Counted from the stretch's first letter, positions 31,465 to 40,829 are shown. The stretch is DNA of 48,831 bases from Pseudomonadota bacterium (GCA_023388355.1 JAEWGI010000011.1:1-48831); one strand, 5' to 3'. The notes: generated by a model from the sequence alone, not told the origin. Numbers and translations: made by a program.

Positions 31465-32094
31465 TCATCCGCGCCCGGGCCAGGCGTTGACGATCGTGCA
31501 GAACAGCTTCGCCGTCTGCTCGGCGTCGTACAGCGCCGAATGCGCGTCCTCGCTGCTCCAGGAAAACCCCGCGGCCTGCACCGCGCGCGCCAGCACCGTC
31601 TGGCCGTAGGCCACGCCGGCCAGGGTCACCGTGTCGAACACGCTGAACGGGTGGAAGGGATTGCGCTTGTGGCCGCTGCGGGCGACCGCGGCGTTGAGGA
31701 AGTTGAGGTCGAAATGGGCGTTGTGGCCCACCAGGATCGCGCGCTGGCAGCCATGCTTCTTCACCGCCGCGCGCACCGGCGCGAACACGTGGTCCAGCGC
31801 CTCGCGCTCGGGCTTGGCGAAGCGGAAGGGGTGGTCCAGGTCGATGCCGGTGACTTCCAGCGACTGCGGATCGATCTGGGTGCCGGGCGCGGGCACGACG
31901 TGGGTGCTGGCGGATTCGCCGAGCACCAGTGCGCCGTTCGCGTCGACGTCCAGCGGCACCGCGGCGATTTCCAGCAGCGCGTGGCGGTTCCAGTCGAAGC
32001 CGCCGGTCTCCACGTCCACAACGACGGGCAGGTAACCGCGGAAACGCCTGGTGAGTGGGCTGGCGGGCGGGCTGGGGGCGACGGCGGGATCCAT
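31465..32094 (-). CDS. rnt: Ribonuclease T (DEDDh 3'-5' exonuclease)
   Basis: A 209-residue DEDDh exonuclease. Motif 1 is [10 protein letters not shown] (Asp27, Glu29), motif 2 is [11 protein letters not shown], and motif 3 is [10 protein letters not shown], with the His that defines the DEDDh subclass. The RNase T-specific [14 protein letters not shown] start and [13 protein letters not shown] segment are present. It trims tRNA 3' CCA ends and matures stable RNAs. Its start lies 26 bp downstream of the DUF2063-type gene and could be read from the same transcript, but function is unrelated as far as known. Confidence 0.92.
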   Translation of the reverse strand: MDPAVAPSPPASPLTRRFRGYLPVVVDVETGGFDWNRHALLEIAAVPLDVDANGALVLGESASTHVVPAPGTQIDPQSLEVTGIDLDHPFRFAKPEREALDHVFAPVRAAVKKHGCQRAILVGHNAHFDLNFLNAAVARSGHKRNPFHPFSVFDTVTLAGVAYGQTVLARAVQAAGFSWSSEDAHSALYDAEQTAKLFCTIVNAWPGRG

Positions 32095-32120
32095 CGCGAC
32101 AGACTAGCAGAGGGGCTGCG

Positions 32121-32921
32121 CTACCCGTCGCTGCCTGCGTGCAGTTCACGCAGTCCCAGCAGCGTCCCTTCCTCCAGCAGCCGCAGCAGCATCGCCCGGC
32201 CTTCTTCCAGCAGCGCTCCGGGCGCCAGGCCCGCTTCGCGCGCCAGCGCGTCCAGGCAGTCGCGGCCGCTGGCCTGGCCGGGCTGCAGCAGCTCCAGCAG
32301 GCGGAACACCAGCGGCGAGATTTCGGCGAAGCGCACCTCGCCCGAACCATCGCGGCGCACCAGCAGCAGGGTGGGCTGTGGCGGCGTCGCCTCCGGCACG
32401 TGGCTGGGACCGATCCGGTGCACCGGCCAGCGGTAGGCCAGCGCCCAGGCCTGGGGCGAGGGCACGGGAATCCCGTCGAGCAGCGCCGCCGCGACGTCCG
32501 CGACCTCCGGTCCGGCTGCCTGCACCGCTGGCGCCCGGGCGTCGGAGATCTGCAGCGCCAGCTCCACCCATTCGTAATGCGCCAGTTCCGCCAGCCAGGC
32601 AGGATCCCCGGCATCGGCTTCCGAGCGCGCTTCCAGCCAGCGCACGAACTCGCGTCCGATTTCGGTGAACAGCGGCGTCTGGCAGCGGTGTCCGGCCTGG
32701 AAGGCGCGCACCAGCGCGTGCCAGGCGTCGTCGCCCAGGGTGGCGCGGATGACGGGGAAGTTGCCGGCAAGCAGGGACTGCAGGTTGTTGTACAGCAGCT
32801 CGCGATACACGGCGAGGCGACGCTCCTCGATGCCTTGGGGTGGGGCAACGGTGGCTGGATCGCGCAGATGGCGCGACAGCGCGAACTGCTGCTCGCGCAG
32901 GCGGGCGGGCCGCTCAGGCAT
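32121..32921 (-). CDS. DUF2063 / HvfC-BufC-type partner protein of a RiPP-modifying enzyme
   Basis: A 266-residue protein whose N-terminal domain is a clear DUF2063 match: [32 protein letters not shown] and [13 protein letters not shown]. The C-terminal half (from about 150) is a winged-helix-like region ([20 protein letters not shown]). In methanobactin-like, HvfABC and bufferin systems such proteins partner a DUF692 enzyme to bind the precursor peptide. ATG 32921 overlaps the DUF692 gene by eight bases, showing tight coupling. It ends the three-gene cluster; no DoxX-type membrane gene follows, unlike many homologous operons. Confidence 0.85.
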   Translation of the reverse strand: MPERPARLREQQFALSRHLRDPATVAPPQGIEERRLAVYRELLYNNLQSLLAGNFPVIRATLGDDAWHALVRAFQAGHRCQTPLFTEIGREFVRWLEARSEADAGDPAWLAELAHYEWVELALQISDARAPAVQAAGPEVADVAAALLDGIPVPSPQAWALAYRWPVHRIGPSHVPEATPPQPTLLLVRRDGSGEVRFAEISPLVFRLLELLQPGQASGRDCLDALAREAGLAPGALLEEGRAMLLRLLEEGTLLGLRELHAGSDG

Positions 32922-33825
32922 GCGCCTGCCGGCCTGTTGCCGCAGCGGCCCCGCGTTGCAGCGCGCGGATCGCATCGAGCTCGGCGCGCAGCCGTTCGAA
33001 GGGCGGGAAGTTGAAATCGCGCTCGAGCAGCGTCGGCCGCACGCCGTGCACGCGATAGGCCTCGGCCAGCAGCGCCCAGACCTCGTCGCGGACGGCGGCG
33101 CCGTGGGTATCGACCTTCAGGTCGGCGGCTTCGTCGTGGTGGCCGGCGACGTGGTAGCAGGCGATCCGCTCCGCGGGCATGCGGCGCAGGAACGCGAGCG
33201 CGTCGTAACGGTGGTTGACCGCGTTGACGTGGATGTTGTTGACGTCGAGCAGCAGCGCGCAGTCGGCGCGCTCAAGCACCGCGTTGACGAAGCCGGCCTC
33301 GTCCAGCGCCGCATCCGGCGCGGGCAGCTGCGCGTAGTAGCTGACGTTCTCGATCGCGATGCGGCGGCCGAGGACGTCCTGGACGCGGCGGATGCGCGCG
33401 GCCACGTGCTCCACCGCCTCTTCGGTGAACGGCAGCGGCAGCAGGTCGTACAGGTGGCCGTCGTCGCTGCACCAGCTCAGGTGTTCGCTGTACAGCGATA
33501 CGCGGTGGCGATCGAGGAAGCGGCCGACCCGGGCGAGGAAGGTCTCGTCCAGCGGTTCGCTGCCGCCGAGGGAGAGCGACAGGCCGTGGCAGGTCAGGGG
33601 ATGGCGTTCGGCCAGCGCCTCGAACGCGGCGCCCAGCCGGCCGCCGACGCCGATCCAGTTTTCCGGGGCGCATTCGAGGAAGTCGAACGCGCCTGCGTCC
33701 GCGGCCTGCAGCGCGGGCAGCAGGCCGCGCCGCAGGCCGAGGCCCGCGCTATGGTCCGGCAGTTCGGGGATGGCCGGGGTCTGCGCGCGATGCGGGACGC
33801 GGCCGATCAGGCCATGCCGCCGCAT
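32914..33825 (-). CDS. DUF692 multinuclear iron enzyme (MbnB/HvfB/BufB type)
   Basis: A 303-residue TIM-barrel protein of the DUF692 family. Metal-ligand-type residues stand at the expected positions: His80 ([10 protein letters not shown]), His115 (SEHLSW), Glu159 (IENVSYY), Asp194 and His199 ([10 protein letters not shown]), His225 (YHVAGH), Asp239 and His241 (DTHG) and Glu268 (LLERDF). Family members use two or three iron ions and oxygen to turn cysteines of a ribosomal peptide into oxazolone/thioamide or thiooxazole groups. ATG 33825 has GAAGGA upstream and overlaps the precursor gene by 19 bases. The substrate is most likely the EF-hand protein encoded directly upstream. Confidence 0.9.
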   Translation of the reverse strand: MRRHGLIGRVPHRAQTPAIPELPDHSAGLGLRRGLLPALQAADAGAFDFLECAPENWIGVGGRLGAAFEALAERHPLTCHGLSLSLGGSEPLDETFLARVGRFLDRHRVSLYSEHLSWCSDDGHLYDLLPLPFTEEAVEHVAARIRRVQDVLGRRIAIENVSYYAQLPAPDAALDEAGFVNAVLERADCALLLDVNNIHVNAVNHRYDALAFLRRMPAERIACYHVAGHHDEAADLKVDTHGAAVRDEVWALLAEAYRVHGVRPTLLERDFNFPPFERLRAELDAIRALQRGAAAATGRQAHA

Positions 33826-34241
33826 TTTCCTTCGCCGCACTTGCCTTCCATGTCGGCCTTGGCGGCGGCCTTGTGCGCGTCGTGCTCGGCCTGGTTGACG
33901 AAGCCGTCGCCATCGGCGTCGATCCGGGCGAACTTCTCGTCCTCGCCCGGATGCATGGCGGCGAACTCCGCCTTCGAGACGCGCCCGTCCTTGTCGGTGT
34001 CGACCCTGTCGAGACCGCACTTGCCCTCTCCGCACTTGCCTTCGGCCTGGGCCTTGTCGGCGCCGCAGGCGCCTTCCTTCGCCTTGTCGGCGGCGGTCGC
34101 CGCGGTCGTGGCTTCCTGGGCGCCAAGCGCATAGCCCTGGGCGAGCGGGGTGACGGCGAAGGCGCCGCCGGAGAGGAGCAGGCCGCCGGCAAGCGCGGTG
34201 CCGATGGCGACGGGGTTGGGTTTGCGGCTGGACTGGGTCAT
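33807..34241 (-). CDS. EF-hand protein with duplicated [10 protein letters not shown] motifs, probable RiPP precursor
   Basis: A 144-residue protein. Signal-type hydrophobic stretch at about 11-30 ([20 protein letters not shown]). The exact ten-residue motif [10 protein letters not shown] occurs at 67-76 and again at 132-141, plus GACG at 58-61 (five Cys in all). Between the two motifs lie two canonical EF-hand loops, [12 protein letters not shown] (81-92) and [12 protein letters not shown] (108-119). It is first in a cluster with DUF692 and DUF2063 genes, as precursors of copper-binding HvfA/bufferin RiPPs are. The EGKCG motif is, to my knowledge, where HvfA cysteines are modified. The EF-hands suggest added Ca2+ sensing or folding. 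GAGGA precedes the ATG. Confidence 0.82.
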   Translation of the reverse strand: MTQSSRKPNPVAIGTALAGGLLLSGGAFAVTPLAQGYALGAQEATTAATAADKAKEGACGADKAQAEGKCGEGKCGLDRVDTDKDGRVSKAEFAAMHPGEDEKFARIDADGDGFVNQAEHDAHKAAAKADMEGKCGEGKCGGMA

Positions 34242-34490
34242 GGCGAAGATCCTCGGATGACAGGCGCCCGCGCGGGATGCGCGGGCGGCGCACGAAGACC
34301 CGATGCGGATGCGCACTGCATGCGCCCTGGCGTGCACGGCATCGATGCGATGCCGGTCCGGTCCTCGTCCGGCCACGGGGGTGGCCCGGGGGACATTAAG
34401 CCGAGCGGCGCGCGCCGGCAGCCGCGAAGGCGACTGTCGCGGCGCGCGTTCAGCGGAAATTTAGGACCGCGCCCGGGTCACGAAGCGGCT

Positions 34491-35201
34491 TCAGGTCGCC
34501 ACGTTCGTCGCATCGCGCTTCTCGCGCGGCGGCAGGGCCTCGTCGCCGTGGACCAGGAACCAGACGTTCTCGGCGATGTTGGTGGCGTGGTCGCCCACGC
34601 GCTCGAGGTTCTTGGCCATGAACAGCAGGTGGGTGCAGGGCGTGATCGAGCGCGCGTCCTCCATCATGTAGGTCAGCAGCTCGCGGAACAGGCCGGTGTA
34701 GAGCGTGTCCACCTCGGCATCCCCGGCGCGAACGCGCTGGGCGGCCTCGGCGTCGTTGCTGGCGTAGGCGGCGAATACGTCGCGCAGCTGGCGCACCACC
34801 AGCTGCCCGAGCGTGTTCAGCCCGCGGGTGTGCGGCAGCGGCGGCGAGGCGTTGAGCGCGGTCGAGCGCTTGGCCACGTTGGCGGCATAGTCGCCGATGC
34901 GCTCGATGTCGGCGGCGATGCGCAGCGCGGCCAGGATCTCGCGCAGGTCGCGCGCCAGGGGCCCGCGCAGCGCCAGGCGCATCACGTCCTGGCTCACTTC
35001 GCCCTCGAGTGCGTCGATGGCCTCGTCGTTGGCGACGATGCGCGCCGCCGCGCTGTCGTCGCGCCGGTCGACGACGTCCAGCGCCGCCTCCAGCTGCGCG
35101 GCGGCCATCTCGCCCATGCGCAGGATTTCGCCAGCCAGCCGCTGGCGCTCCTCGTCGTAGCTGTGGACGATGTGGTCGTGGGGTTGGGTCGGGGTGGTCA
35201 T
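34491..35201 (-). CDS. phoU: Phosphate transport regulator PhoU
   Basis: A 236-residue all-helical protein made of two similar three-helix bundles. Each carries the metal-binding repeat: ADIERIGDYAANVAK in the first half and LERVGDHATNIAENVWF in the second. PhoU links the PstSCAB transporter to the PhoR sensor kinase, keeping the Pho regulon off when phosphate is ample. It is the last gene of the leftward pst run, 118 bp after pstB. No phoB/phoR lies in the window. Confidence 0.95.
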   Translation of the reverse strand: MTTPTQPHDHIVHSYDEERQRLAGEILRMGEMAAAQLEAALDVVDRRDDSAAARIVANDEAIDALEGEVSQDVMRLALRGPLARDLREILAALRIAADIERIGDYAANVAKRSTALNASPPLPHTRGLNTLGQLVVRQLRDVFAAYASNDAEAAQRVRAGDAEVDTLYTGLFRELLTYMMEDARSITPCTHLLFMAKNLERVGDHATNIAENVWFLVHGDEALPPREKRDATNVAT

Positions 35202-35319
35202 TGGAAGGCCGGGATCGGGAATTGGGGAGTCGGGATTCGAAAGAGCAGGGGATTCGCGACGGGAGGAGGATGTGGCGTACCGGATCCGCCCTCCCGAATC
35301 CCGGATCCCGCGGGGCGGT

Positions 35320-36177
35320 TCACCCGAACCGCCCCGTGATGTAGTCCTCGGTCTGCTGCTTCGACGGGTTGGAGAAGATCGTTTCCGTCGCGTCGTGCTC
35401 GATCAGGTCGCCCAGGTACATGAAGGCGGTGAAGTCGGAGACGCGGGCGGCCTGCTGCATGTTGTGGGTGACGATGACGATGGTGTAGTCGAGCTTGAGC
35501 TCCTCGACCAGCTGCTCGATGCGGCTGGTGGAGATCGGGTCCAGCGCCGAGGTCGGTTCGTCCAGCAGCAGCACGTCCGGGCGCAGGGCCACGGCGCGGG
35601 CGATGCACAGGCGCTGCTGCTGGCCGCCGGACAGGCCCAGCGCGGACTGGCCGAGCTTGTCCTTGACCTCGTCCCACAGCGCGCCCTGGCGCAAGGCGTG
35701 CTCGACGCGTTCGTCGAGCTGCTTCTTCGACAGCTTCTCGTGGTGGCGGATGGCGTAGGCGACGTTCTCGTAGATCGTCATCGGGAACGGCACCGGCTTC
35801 TGGAACACCATGCCCACCTTCGAGCGCAGCCGGTTCATCGGGTACTTCGGCGCGAGGATGTTCTCGCCGTCGAGCAGGATCTCGCCGCTCGCGGCCTGCT
35901 TGGGATACAGCGAGTAGATGCGGTTGAAGATGCGCAGCAGGGTCGACTTGCCACAGCCGGATGGCCCGATCAGCGCGGTGACGCGCTTTTCGGGGATGTC
36001 CAGGCTCACGTTCTTGAGTGCGCGGAACTTGTCGTAGTGGAAGTGCAGGCCCCTGACCGAGATCTTGGTCGGCATCGGGGCCAGCGCGCCGCGCTGGTGC
36101 GCCGCCAGGTTGATGCGTTGCGGGGATGCGGCGCTGGCGACATCGTTCATGGACGGGTCCAGGGAAAGGTCAGTCAT
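35320..36177 (-). CDS. pstB: Phosphate ABC transporter ATP-binding protein PstB
   Basis: A 285-residue ABC ATPase. Walker [10 protein letters not shown] (71-79), Q-loop [19 protein letters not shown], signature LSGGQQQR, Walker [13 protein letters not shown] and switch His in VTHNMQQA. The Q-loop and PNRxxxLYP-like [14 protein letters not shown] region are PstB-specific. It powers phosphate import through PstC/PstA. ATG 36177 overlaps the pstA stop by eight bases. An ATG at 36150 would shorten the protein by nine residues. Confidence 0.96.
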   Translation of the reverse strand: MTDLSLDPSMNDVASAASPQRINLAAHQRGALAPMPTKISVRGLHFHYDKFRALKNVSLDIPEKRVTALIGPSGCGKSTLLRIFNRIYSLYPKQAASGEILLDGENILAPKYPMNRLRSKVGMVFQKPVPFPMTIYENVAYAIRHHEKLSKKQLDERVEHALRQGALWDEVKDKLGQSALGLSGGQQQRLCIARAVALRPDVLLLDEPTSALDPISTSRIEQLVEELKLDYTIVIVTHNMQQAARVSDFTAFMYLGDLIEHDATETIFSNPSKQQTEDYITGRFG

Positions 36178-37060
36178 GGGAGATCCTGTTGCGCAGCAGC
36201 AGGGCACGCGCGGACAGGCTGACCAGCAGCACGAAGGCGGTCAGCACGAAGGCGCCGGCCCAGGCGAGCTGCTGCCAGGATTCGTAGGGGCTGCCGGCGT
36301 ACTGGTACATCACCACCGGCACGCTCGCCATCGGCTGCAGCACGTTGGAGTTCCAGTACTGGTTGCCGAAGGCCGTGAACAGCAGCGGCGCGGTTTCGCC
36401 GGAGATGCGCGCCAGCGACAGGAGGATGCCGGTGACGATGCCGGCCGAGGCGCTGCGGTAGAGCACCTGCACGATCACCTTCCACTGCGGCACGCCCAGC
36501 GACAGCGCGGCCTCGCGCATCTGAACCGGCACCAGCTGCAGCATCTCGTCGGTGGTGCGCACCACCACCGGCAGCACGATGAAGGCCAGGGCGATCGCGC
36601 CGGCCAGGGCCGAGAAGCGGCCGCCGGTCTGCATCACGATCAGGGTGTAGACGAACAGGCCCAGCACGATCGAGGGCGCCGACAGCAGGATGTCGTTGAC
36701 GAACCGGACCACCGTCCCGGCCTTGCGCGCCCGTCCGTACTCCGCCAGCCAGGTGCCGGCGGCCACGCCCAGCGGCGTACCGATGCCGATCGCCATCGCG
36801 CACATCACCGCGCTGCCGAAGAAGGCGTTGAGCAGACCGCCTTCCTGCATCGGCGGCGGGGTCATCTGCGTGAACAGGGCCCAGTTGATGCCGCCCGTCG
36901 CCTTGCTGGCCAGGGTCCACAGGATCCAGCCCAGGAAGAACAGGCCGAACGCGGCGGTGAGCACGGCCAGCACGACGGCCAGCGCATTGCCCAGGCGACG
37001 GCGCGCGTAGAGCCGGTTGGCGACGGCGAGTTCGCGGGCGGTGGCGGTGGTGGCGGACAT
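36170..37060 (-). CDS. pstA: Phosphate ABC transporter permease PstA
   Basis: A 296-residue permease with about six helices and the binding-protein-dependent transport loop ([20 protein letters not shown], then [17 protein letters not shown]). It forms the phosphate channel with PstC in the inner membrane. The start ATG overlaps the pstC stop by one base (TGATG), with AAGGAGGG upstream, so translation is coupled. Confidence 0.95.
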   Translation of the reverse strand: MSATTATARELAVANRLYARRRLGNALAVVLAVLTAAFGLFFLGWILWTLASKATGGINWALFTQMTPPPMQEGGLLNAFFGSAVMCAMAIGIGTPLGVAAGTWLAEYGRARKAGTVVRFVNDILLSAPSIVLGLFVYTLIVMQTGGRFSALAGAIALAFIVLPVVVRTTDEMLQLVPVQMREAALSLGVPQWKVIVQVLYRSASAGIVTGILLSLARISGETAPLLFTAFGNQYWNSNVLQPMASVPVVMYQYAGSPYESWQQLAWAGAFVLTAFVLLVSLSARALLLRNRISHD

Positions 37061-38028
37061 CAGTTGCCCTCCTTGCGCGCCAGCTGCATCAGCATGAAGC
37101 GCGCGATCGCCAGCACCACGAAGGTCACCACGAACAGCACGAAGCCCAGCAGCAGCAGCGCGGAGCGATAGGTTTCGGTGGCCTCGCCGAAGTCGTTGGC
37201 GATCAGCGCCGCGATGGTGGTGCCCGGCTCCAGCAGCGAGGCCGACAGCCGCACCGAGTTGCCGACCACGAAGGCCACGGCCATGGTCTCGCCCAGCGCG
37301 CGACCCAGGCCGAGGAAGATGCCGCCGATCACCGCCGAGCGGGTATAGGGCAGGACGATGTCCCAGCTCACTTCCCACTTGGTGGAGCCCAGCGCGTAGG
37401 CCGATTCCTTCAGCCGGGTCGGCACGGTGAGGAACACCTCGCGCATCACCGAGGAGATGAAGGGGATGACCATGATCGCCAGCACGAAGCCGGCGGTGAG
37501 CATGCCGATGCCCAGCGGCGGGCCGCGAAACAGCACGCCCAGGACCGGGATCGTGCCGATGTTGTCGTTGAGCCACGGCGTGACGTACTCGGTCATCACC
37601 GGCACCAGCACGAACAGGCCCCACATGCCGTAGATGATCGAGGGGATGCCGGCGAGCAGTTCGATGGCGGTGCCGATCGGCCCGCGCATCCAGCGCGGCG
37701 CGACCTCGGTGAGGAAGAAGGCGATGCCGAAGCTCACCGGCACCGCGATGATCATCGCGATGACCGCGGTGACGATTGTGCCGTAGATCGGCACGAGCGC
37801 GCCGTAGCGGTTCTCGACCGGGTTCCATTCGGCCGAAAAGAAGAAGCTCCAGCCCTGGGTGGCCAGCGCGTCGCGTCCGCCCCAGAGCATCGACAGCGCC
37901 GCGCCAGCCAGCGCCACCAGCACGAAGGCGACGGTGGCGGTAAGCAGCCATTTGAAGATGCGGTCGTTGCGCGCATCGCGGACGTCGCGGGCAGAGACGG
38001 CGGTGGCAGGGAGGATGGCGGCGTTCAT
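37060..38028 (-). CDS. pstC: Phosphate ABC transporter permease PstC
   Basis: A 322-residue permease with about six helices. Landmarks: EWNPVENRYGALVPIYGTIV, AIELLAGIPSIIYGMWGLFV, the permease loop KESAYALGSTKWEVSWDIVL and GLGRALGETMAVAFVVGN. It pairs with PstA. It starts 151 bp after pstS; the gap holds a large inverted repeat that could lower downstream expression relative to the binding protein. Confidence 0.95.
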   Translation of the reverse strand: MNAAILPATAVSARDVRDARNDRIFKWLLTATVAFVLVALAGAALSMLWGGRDALATQGWSFFFSAEWNPVENRYGALVPIYGTIVTAVIAMIIAVPVSFGIAFFLTEVAPRWMRGPIGTAIELLAGIPSIIYGMWGLFVLVPVMTEYVTPWLNDNIGTIPVLGVLFRGPPLGIGMLTAGFVLAIMVIPFISSVMREVFLTVPTRLKESAYALGSTKWEVSWDIVLPYTRSAVIGGIFLGLGRALGETMAVAFVVGNSVRLSASLLEPGTTIAALIANDFGEATETYRSALLLLGFVLFVVTFVVLAIARFMLMQLARKEGN

Positions 38029-38052
38029 GGATGTCCGGGGATGAAGTCTGGT

Positions 38053-38141
38053 CCGTCATTCCCGCGCAGGCGGGAAACCAGTGTCTTTGCCAACGGGAGG
38101 GAAAGGGACGAAGACACTGGATCCCCGCCTGCCGGGGTGAG
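38053..38141. repeat. Large inverted repeat between pstS and pstC
   Basis: Left arm TCATTCCCGCGCAGGCGGGA followed by AACCAGTGTCTT; right arm AAGACACTGGATCCCCGCCT followed by GCCGGGGTGA. The arms are about 30 bp each, with a 23-base centre. This is the common TCATTCCCGCGCAGGCGGGA-type dispersed element of proteobacteria. In the leader of pstC it could form a strong mRNA hairpin that stabilises pstS mRNA or attenuates pstCAB. Confidence 0.8.
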
Positions 38142-38179
38142 GCAACGCCGGCCGCGCGCCGGGCGCGCGGCGCATTGCG

Positions 38180-39271
38180 TCACTGGAACTCCGCGCTCCA
38201 GTAGGTTTCGATCTGCTGCACCAGCGCATCGGGCAGCGGCACGTAGTGCAGCTCGCTGGCCTGCGACTTTCCGTTCTCGAACGCCCACCTGAAGAACTCC
38301 AGCGCCGCCTTGTTGCGCGCCGGGTCCTTCGGCTGCTTGTGCATCAGCATGAAGTTGGTCGCGGTGATCGGCCAGGCGTCGGCCCCCGGGGCATTGGTGA
38401 TAACCAGGTTGAAGTCGGTGGCGTTGGCCCAGTCGGCGGTGGCTGCGGCTGCGGCGAAGCTCTCCTCGCTGGGCTGGACGTAGTGACCCGCCGCGTTGAG
38501 CAGGGACGCATAGGGCATGTCGTTCTGCAGCGCATAGGCCAGCTCGACGTAGCCGATCGAACCCTTGATCTGCTGCACGTAGGACGCCACGCCCTCGTTG
38601 CCCTTGCCGCCCACGCCGCTGGGCCACTGCAGGGAGGTGCCTTCACCGACCGTCGTCTTCCAGTCCACGCTGACCTTGGACAGGTAGTTGGAGAAGTTGA
38701 AGGTGGTGCCCGAGCCGTCCGAGCGGTGGACGATGCTGATCTTTCCATCGGGCAGGGTGGTGCCGGCATTGAGCGCGGCGATGGCCGGATCGTTCCAGGC
38801 GGTGACCTTGCCCATGAAGATGTCGGCCAGGACCGGACCGGTGAGCTTGAGCTGTCCGGGCGCGAGGCCTTCGATGTTGACGACCGGGACGACGCCACCG
38901 ATTGCGGACGGGAACTGTCCGAGCCCGGCTTCGGCGAGCTCCTCGCTCGACAGCGGCTTGTCGCTGGAGCCGAAATCGACCGTGCCGGCCTTGATCTGGG
39001 CGATGCCGCCGCCCGAGCCGATCGACTGGTAGTTGACCCGGGCGCCGGTGGCGGCGTTGTAGTCGGCCGACCACTTCGACACCAGCGGGAAGATGAACGA
39101 AGCGCCGGCGCCGGAAATGTCCGCGCTGATGCGGTCACCGTCGGCGGTCTGCGCGCTGCCGTCGGCGGCGGGCGCCTGCCCGGCCGGGGCCGCGCCATCC
39201 GGCGAACAGGCCGTAGCGAACAGGGCGCTCGACAGCGCCAGCAGGGTCAGACGGGCAATGGGGGCTTTCAT
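38180..39271 (-). CDS. pstS: Phosphate-binding lipoprotein PstS (copy 1)
   Basis: A 363-residue periplasmic binding protein with a lipoprotein-type signal ending FATAC (Cys22), a linker rich in Ala/Gly/Asp, then the PstS fold: GAGASFIFPLVSKWSADY, SIGSGGGIAQIKAGTVDFGS, HRSDGSGTTFNFSNYLSKVS and GVGGKGNEGVASYVQQIKGS. The Ser/Asp/Arg phosphate-binding set is in place. First of the leftward pstS-C-A-B-phoU run and preceded by a Pho-box-like site. It is about 340 residues in common with the second PstS upstream, but is a lipoprotein while the other is not. Confidence 0.95.
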   Translation of the reverse strand: MKAPIARLTLLALSSALFATACSPDGAAPAGQAPAADGSAQTADGDRISADISGAGASFIFPLVSKWSADYNAATGARVNYQSIGSGGGIAQIKAGTVDFGSSDKPLSSEELAEAGLGQFPSAIGGVVPVVNIEGLAPGQLKLTGPVLADIFMGKVTAWNDPAIAALNAGTTLPDGKISIVHRSDGSGTTFNFSNYLSKVSVDWKTTVGEGTSLQWPSGVGGKGNEGVASYVQQIKGSIGYVELAYALQNDMPYASLLNAAGHYVQPSEESFAAAAATADWANATDFNLVITNAPGADAWPITATNFMLMHKQPKDPARNKAALEFFRWAFENGKSQASELHYVPLPDALVQQIETYWSAEFQ

Positions 39272-39333
39272 GGGGCATCTCCGATCGGGTCCGGGCCGTC
39301 ATGGACGGGATGCCGCCATGAAATGATGTTTTT

Positions 39334-39351
39334 GTTACAGGCGTATGACGC
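39334..39351 (-). promoter_or_regulatory. Candidate Pho box upstream of pstS copy 1
   Basis: Minus strand GCGTCATACGCCTGTAAC: two heptamers (GCGTCAT, CTGTAAC) separated by four bases. They match the PhoB consensus CTGTCAT-N4-CTGTCAY at most positions. Centred about 70 bp before the start codon, a suitable place for a PhoB site overlapping -35. Confidence 0.65.
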
Positions 39352-39427
39352 AGGGCGCGTGAGGTGCGGAAACCGGCGTGATTACGCGGTTCGCGGGCGT
39401 CGATACCGTCTTCACAAGCAGAGCAGA

Positions 39428-39668
39428 GTTCTTCTCCCCCTCGCCGGGACGTCCGTTCGTGACAACGAGGGCTCTGCGCGCTCCCCCGCGTGCGGGGGGG
39501 TGAGGATGGTCCGTTTGCGCGGCACCGCCGCGCGGACCATCCGGGCGCCAGGCGCGCTGCGCCGGGCTGTACGGGTTGGGGTGGGGGCGAACCGGTTGCC
39601 GCGCCACTTCACGCGCGCCTGCGGCGCGCGCCCCCATCCCGGCCCTCCCCCGCACGCGGGGGAAGGAG
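39428..39668. repeat. 241-bp structured dispersed repeat, copy 2
   Basis: Aligns end to end with 5177-5417, with the same nested stems: GGATGGTCCG / CGGACCATCC, and GGGGTGGGGGC with GCGCCCCCATCCC. The terminal palindrome CCCCCGCACGCGGGGG ends next to the pstS copy 2 terminator. Paired arms are kept while loops differ, for example ACGGGTTGG versus ACGGGTCGG. No coding content. Confidence 0.8.
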
Positions 39669-39683
39669 CAGGGCGACAGCCTC

Positions 39684-39708
39684 AAAAAAAGCGGGCCCGA
39701 AGGCCCGC
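39684..39708 (-). terminator. Rho-independent terminator of pstS copy 2
   Basis: Minus strand GCGGGCC, loop TTCG, GGCCCGC (39708-39691), then seven T (39690-39684). It lies about 32 bp past the stop codon; a textbook intrinsic terminator. Confidence 0.95.
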
Positions 39709-39739
39709 GCAAGGAGATCGCCGGGGAGAGGAGGGCGGG

Positions 39740-40762
39740 TCAGTAGGGGAGCGCGGTGGTCCAGTAGGTCTCGACCTGGCGCACCAGCGAGTCGGGCAGC
39801 GGCACGTAGCCCAGCGCACGCGCCTGGTCGTCGCCGTTGGCGTAGACCCAGCGGAAGAATTCGCGCGCGTTCGTGGCGCCTTCCGCATTCTTTGGCTGCT
39901 TGCGCATCAGGATGAAGTTGGTGGCGGTGATCGGCCAGGCGTTCTCGCCGGGCGCATTGGTCATCACCAGGTGGAAATCGCGGGTCGAGGCCCAATCGGC
40001 GCTGGCGGCGGCGGCGGAGAAGGTGTCTTCGCTGGGGTTCACGAAATTGCCAGCCGCGTTCTGCAGGCGCGAGTAGGCAAGCTTGTTCTGCAGCGCGTAG
40101 GACAGTTCGACATAGCCGATGCCGCCCTTGATCTGCTTGACGTAGGCGGCCACGCCCTCGTTGCCCTTGCCGCCGATGCCCGCCGGCCACCTGACCGCGG
40201 TGCCTTCGCCCACGCTGTCCTTCCACGCCGGGCTGACCTTGGACAGGTAGTTGGTGAAGTTGAAGCTGGTGCCCGAGCCGTCGGAGCGGTGGACGACGGT
40301 GATCTTGGCCTCCGGCAGCGGAATGCCGCCGTTGAGCGCGACGATGGCCGGATCGTTCCACATGGTGATCTTGCCGAGGAAGATGTCGGCGAGCGTCTTG
40401 CCGTCGAGCTTCATCGCGCCGGCCTGCACGCCCTGCAGGTTGAGGATCGGCACCACGCCGCCAATCACCGAGGGGAACTGCGCCAGGCCGGATTTGGCCA
40501 GGTCTTCGGGCTTGAGCGGTGCGTCGGAAGAACCGAAGTCCACCGTCGCGGCCTTGATCTGGGCGATACCGCCACCCGAGCCGATCGACTGGTAGTTGAT
40601 CTGCTTGCCGGTGGCCTGCTGGTAGTCGGCCGACCAGCGCGAGATGGCCGGATAGACGAAGGAGGCGCCCGCGCCGGTCGCGTCGTTGGCATGCGCGGAC
40701 GGAGCGACAAGGGCCGCCGAGAGGCCGAGCGCGGCGATCGAGGTCTTGAGGATGGCGTGCAT
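39740..40762 (-). CDS. pstS: Phosphate-binding periplasmic protein PstS (copy 2)
   Basis: A 340-residue PstS with an ordinary signal peptide (MHAILKTSIAALGLSAALVA, cleavage near AHANDATG) and no lipobox. Core motifs parallel copy 1: GAGASFVYPAISRWSADY, SIGSGGGIAQIKAATVDFGS, HRSDGSGTSFNFTNYLSKVS and GGKGNEGVAAYVKQIKGGIG. As a soluble form it may act as a freely diffusing high-affinity scavenger. It has its own terminator and a Pho-box-like site 50 bp upstream, so it can be expressed apart from pstSCAB. It faces the porin gene divergently. Confidence 0.94.
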   Translation of the reverse strand: MHAILKTSIAALGLSAALVAPSAHANDATGAGASFVYPAISRWSADYQQATGKQINYQSIGSGGGIAQIKAATVDFGSSDAPLKPEDLAKSGLAQFPSVIGGVVPILNLQGVQAGAMKLDGKTLADIFLGKITMWNDPAIVALNGGIPLPEAKITVVHRSDGSGTSFNFTNYLSKVSPAWKDSVGEGTAVRWPAGIGGKGNEGVAAYVKQIKGGIGYVELSYALQNKLAYSRLQNAAGNFVNPSEDTFSAAAASADWASTRDFHLVMTNAPGENAWPITATNFILMRKQPKNAEGATNAREFFRWVYANGDDQARALGYVPLPDSLVRQVETYWTTALPY

Positions 40763-40811
40763 GGAGTCCCTGGAGTCAATGCGGGAGAAGCCCCGCTGCG
40801 GCCGCCATTGG

Positions 40812-40829
40812 ACGACCGCGAGATGACAG
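40812..40829 (-). promoter_or_regulatory. Candidate Pho box upstream of pstS copy 2
   Basis: Minus strand CTGTCATCTCGCGGTCGT: the first heptamer is a perfect CTGTCAT; the second (CGGTCGT) matches five of seven. It ends 50 bp before the start codon. Confidence 0.55.

Larger units (their letters stand above)
39272..39739. other. Spacer between the two pstS genes
   Basis: No gene. From left to right it holds the leader of pstS copy 1 with its Pho-box-like site, the second 241-bp repeat, and the terminator of pstS copy 2. These elements make the two pstS genes separate transcription units. Confidence 0.7.

Noticed and set aside
34242..34490. ECF-sigma promoter for the EF-hand/DUF692 cluster
   Set aside because: The leader was read for a GTAAC/CGTC-type pair because related clusters are often sigma-controlled, but no convincing pair at the right spacing was found.
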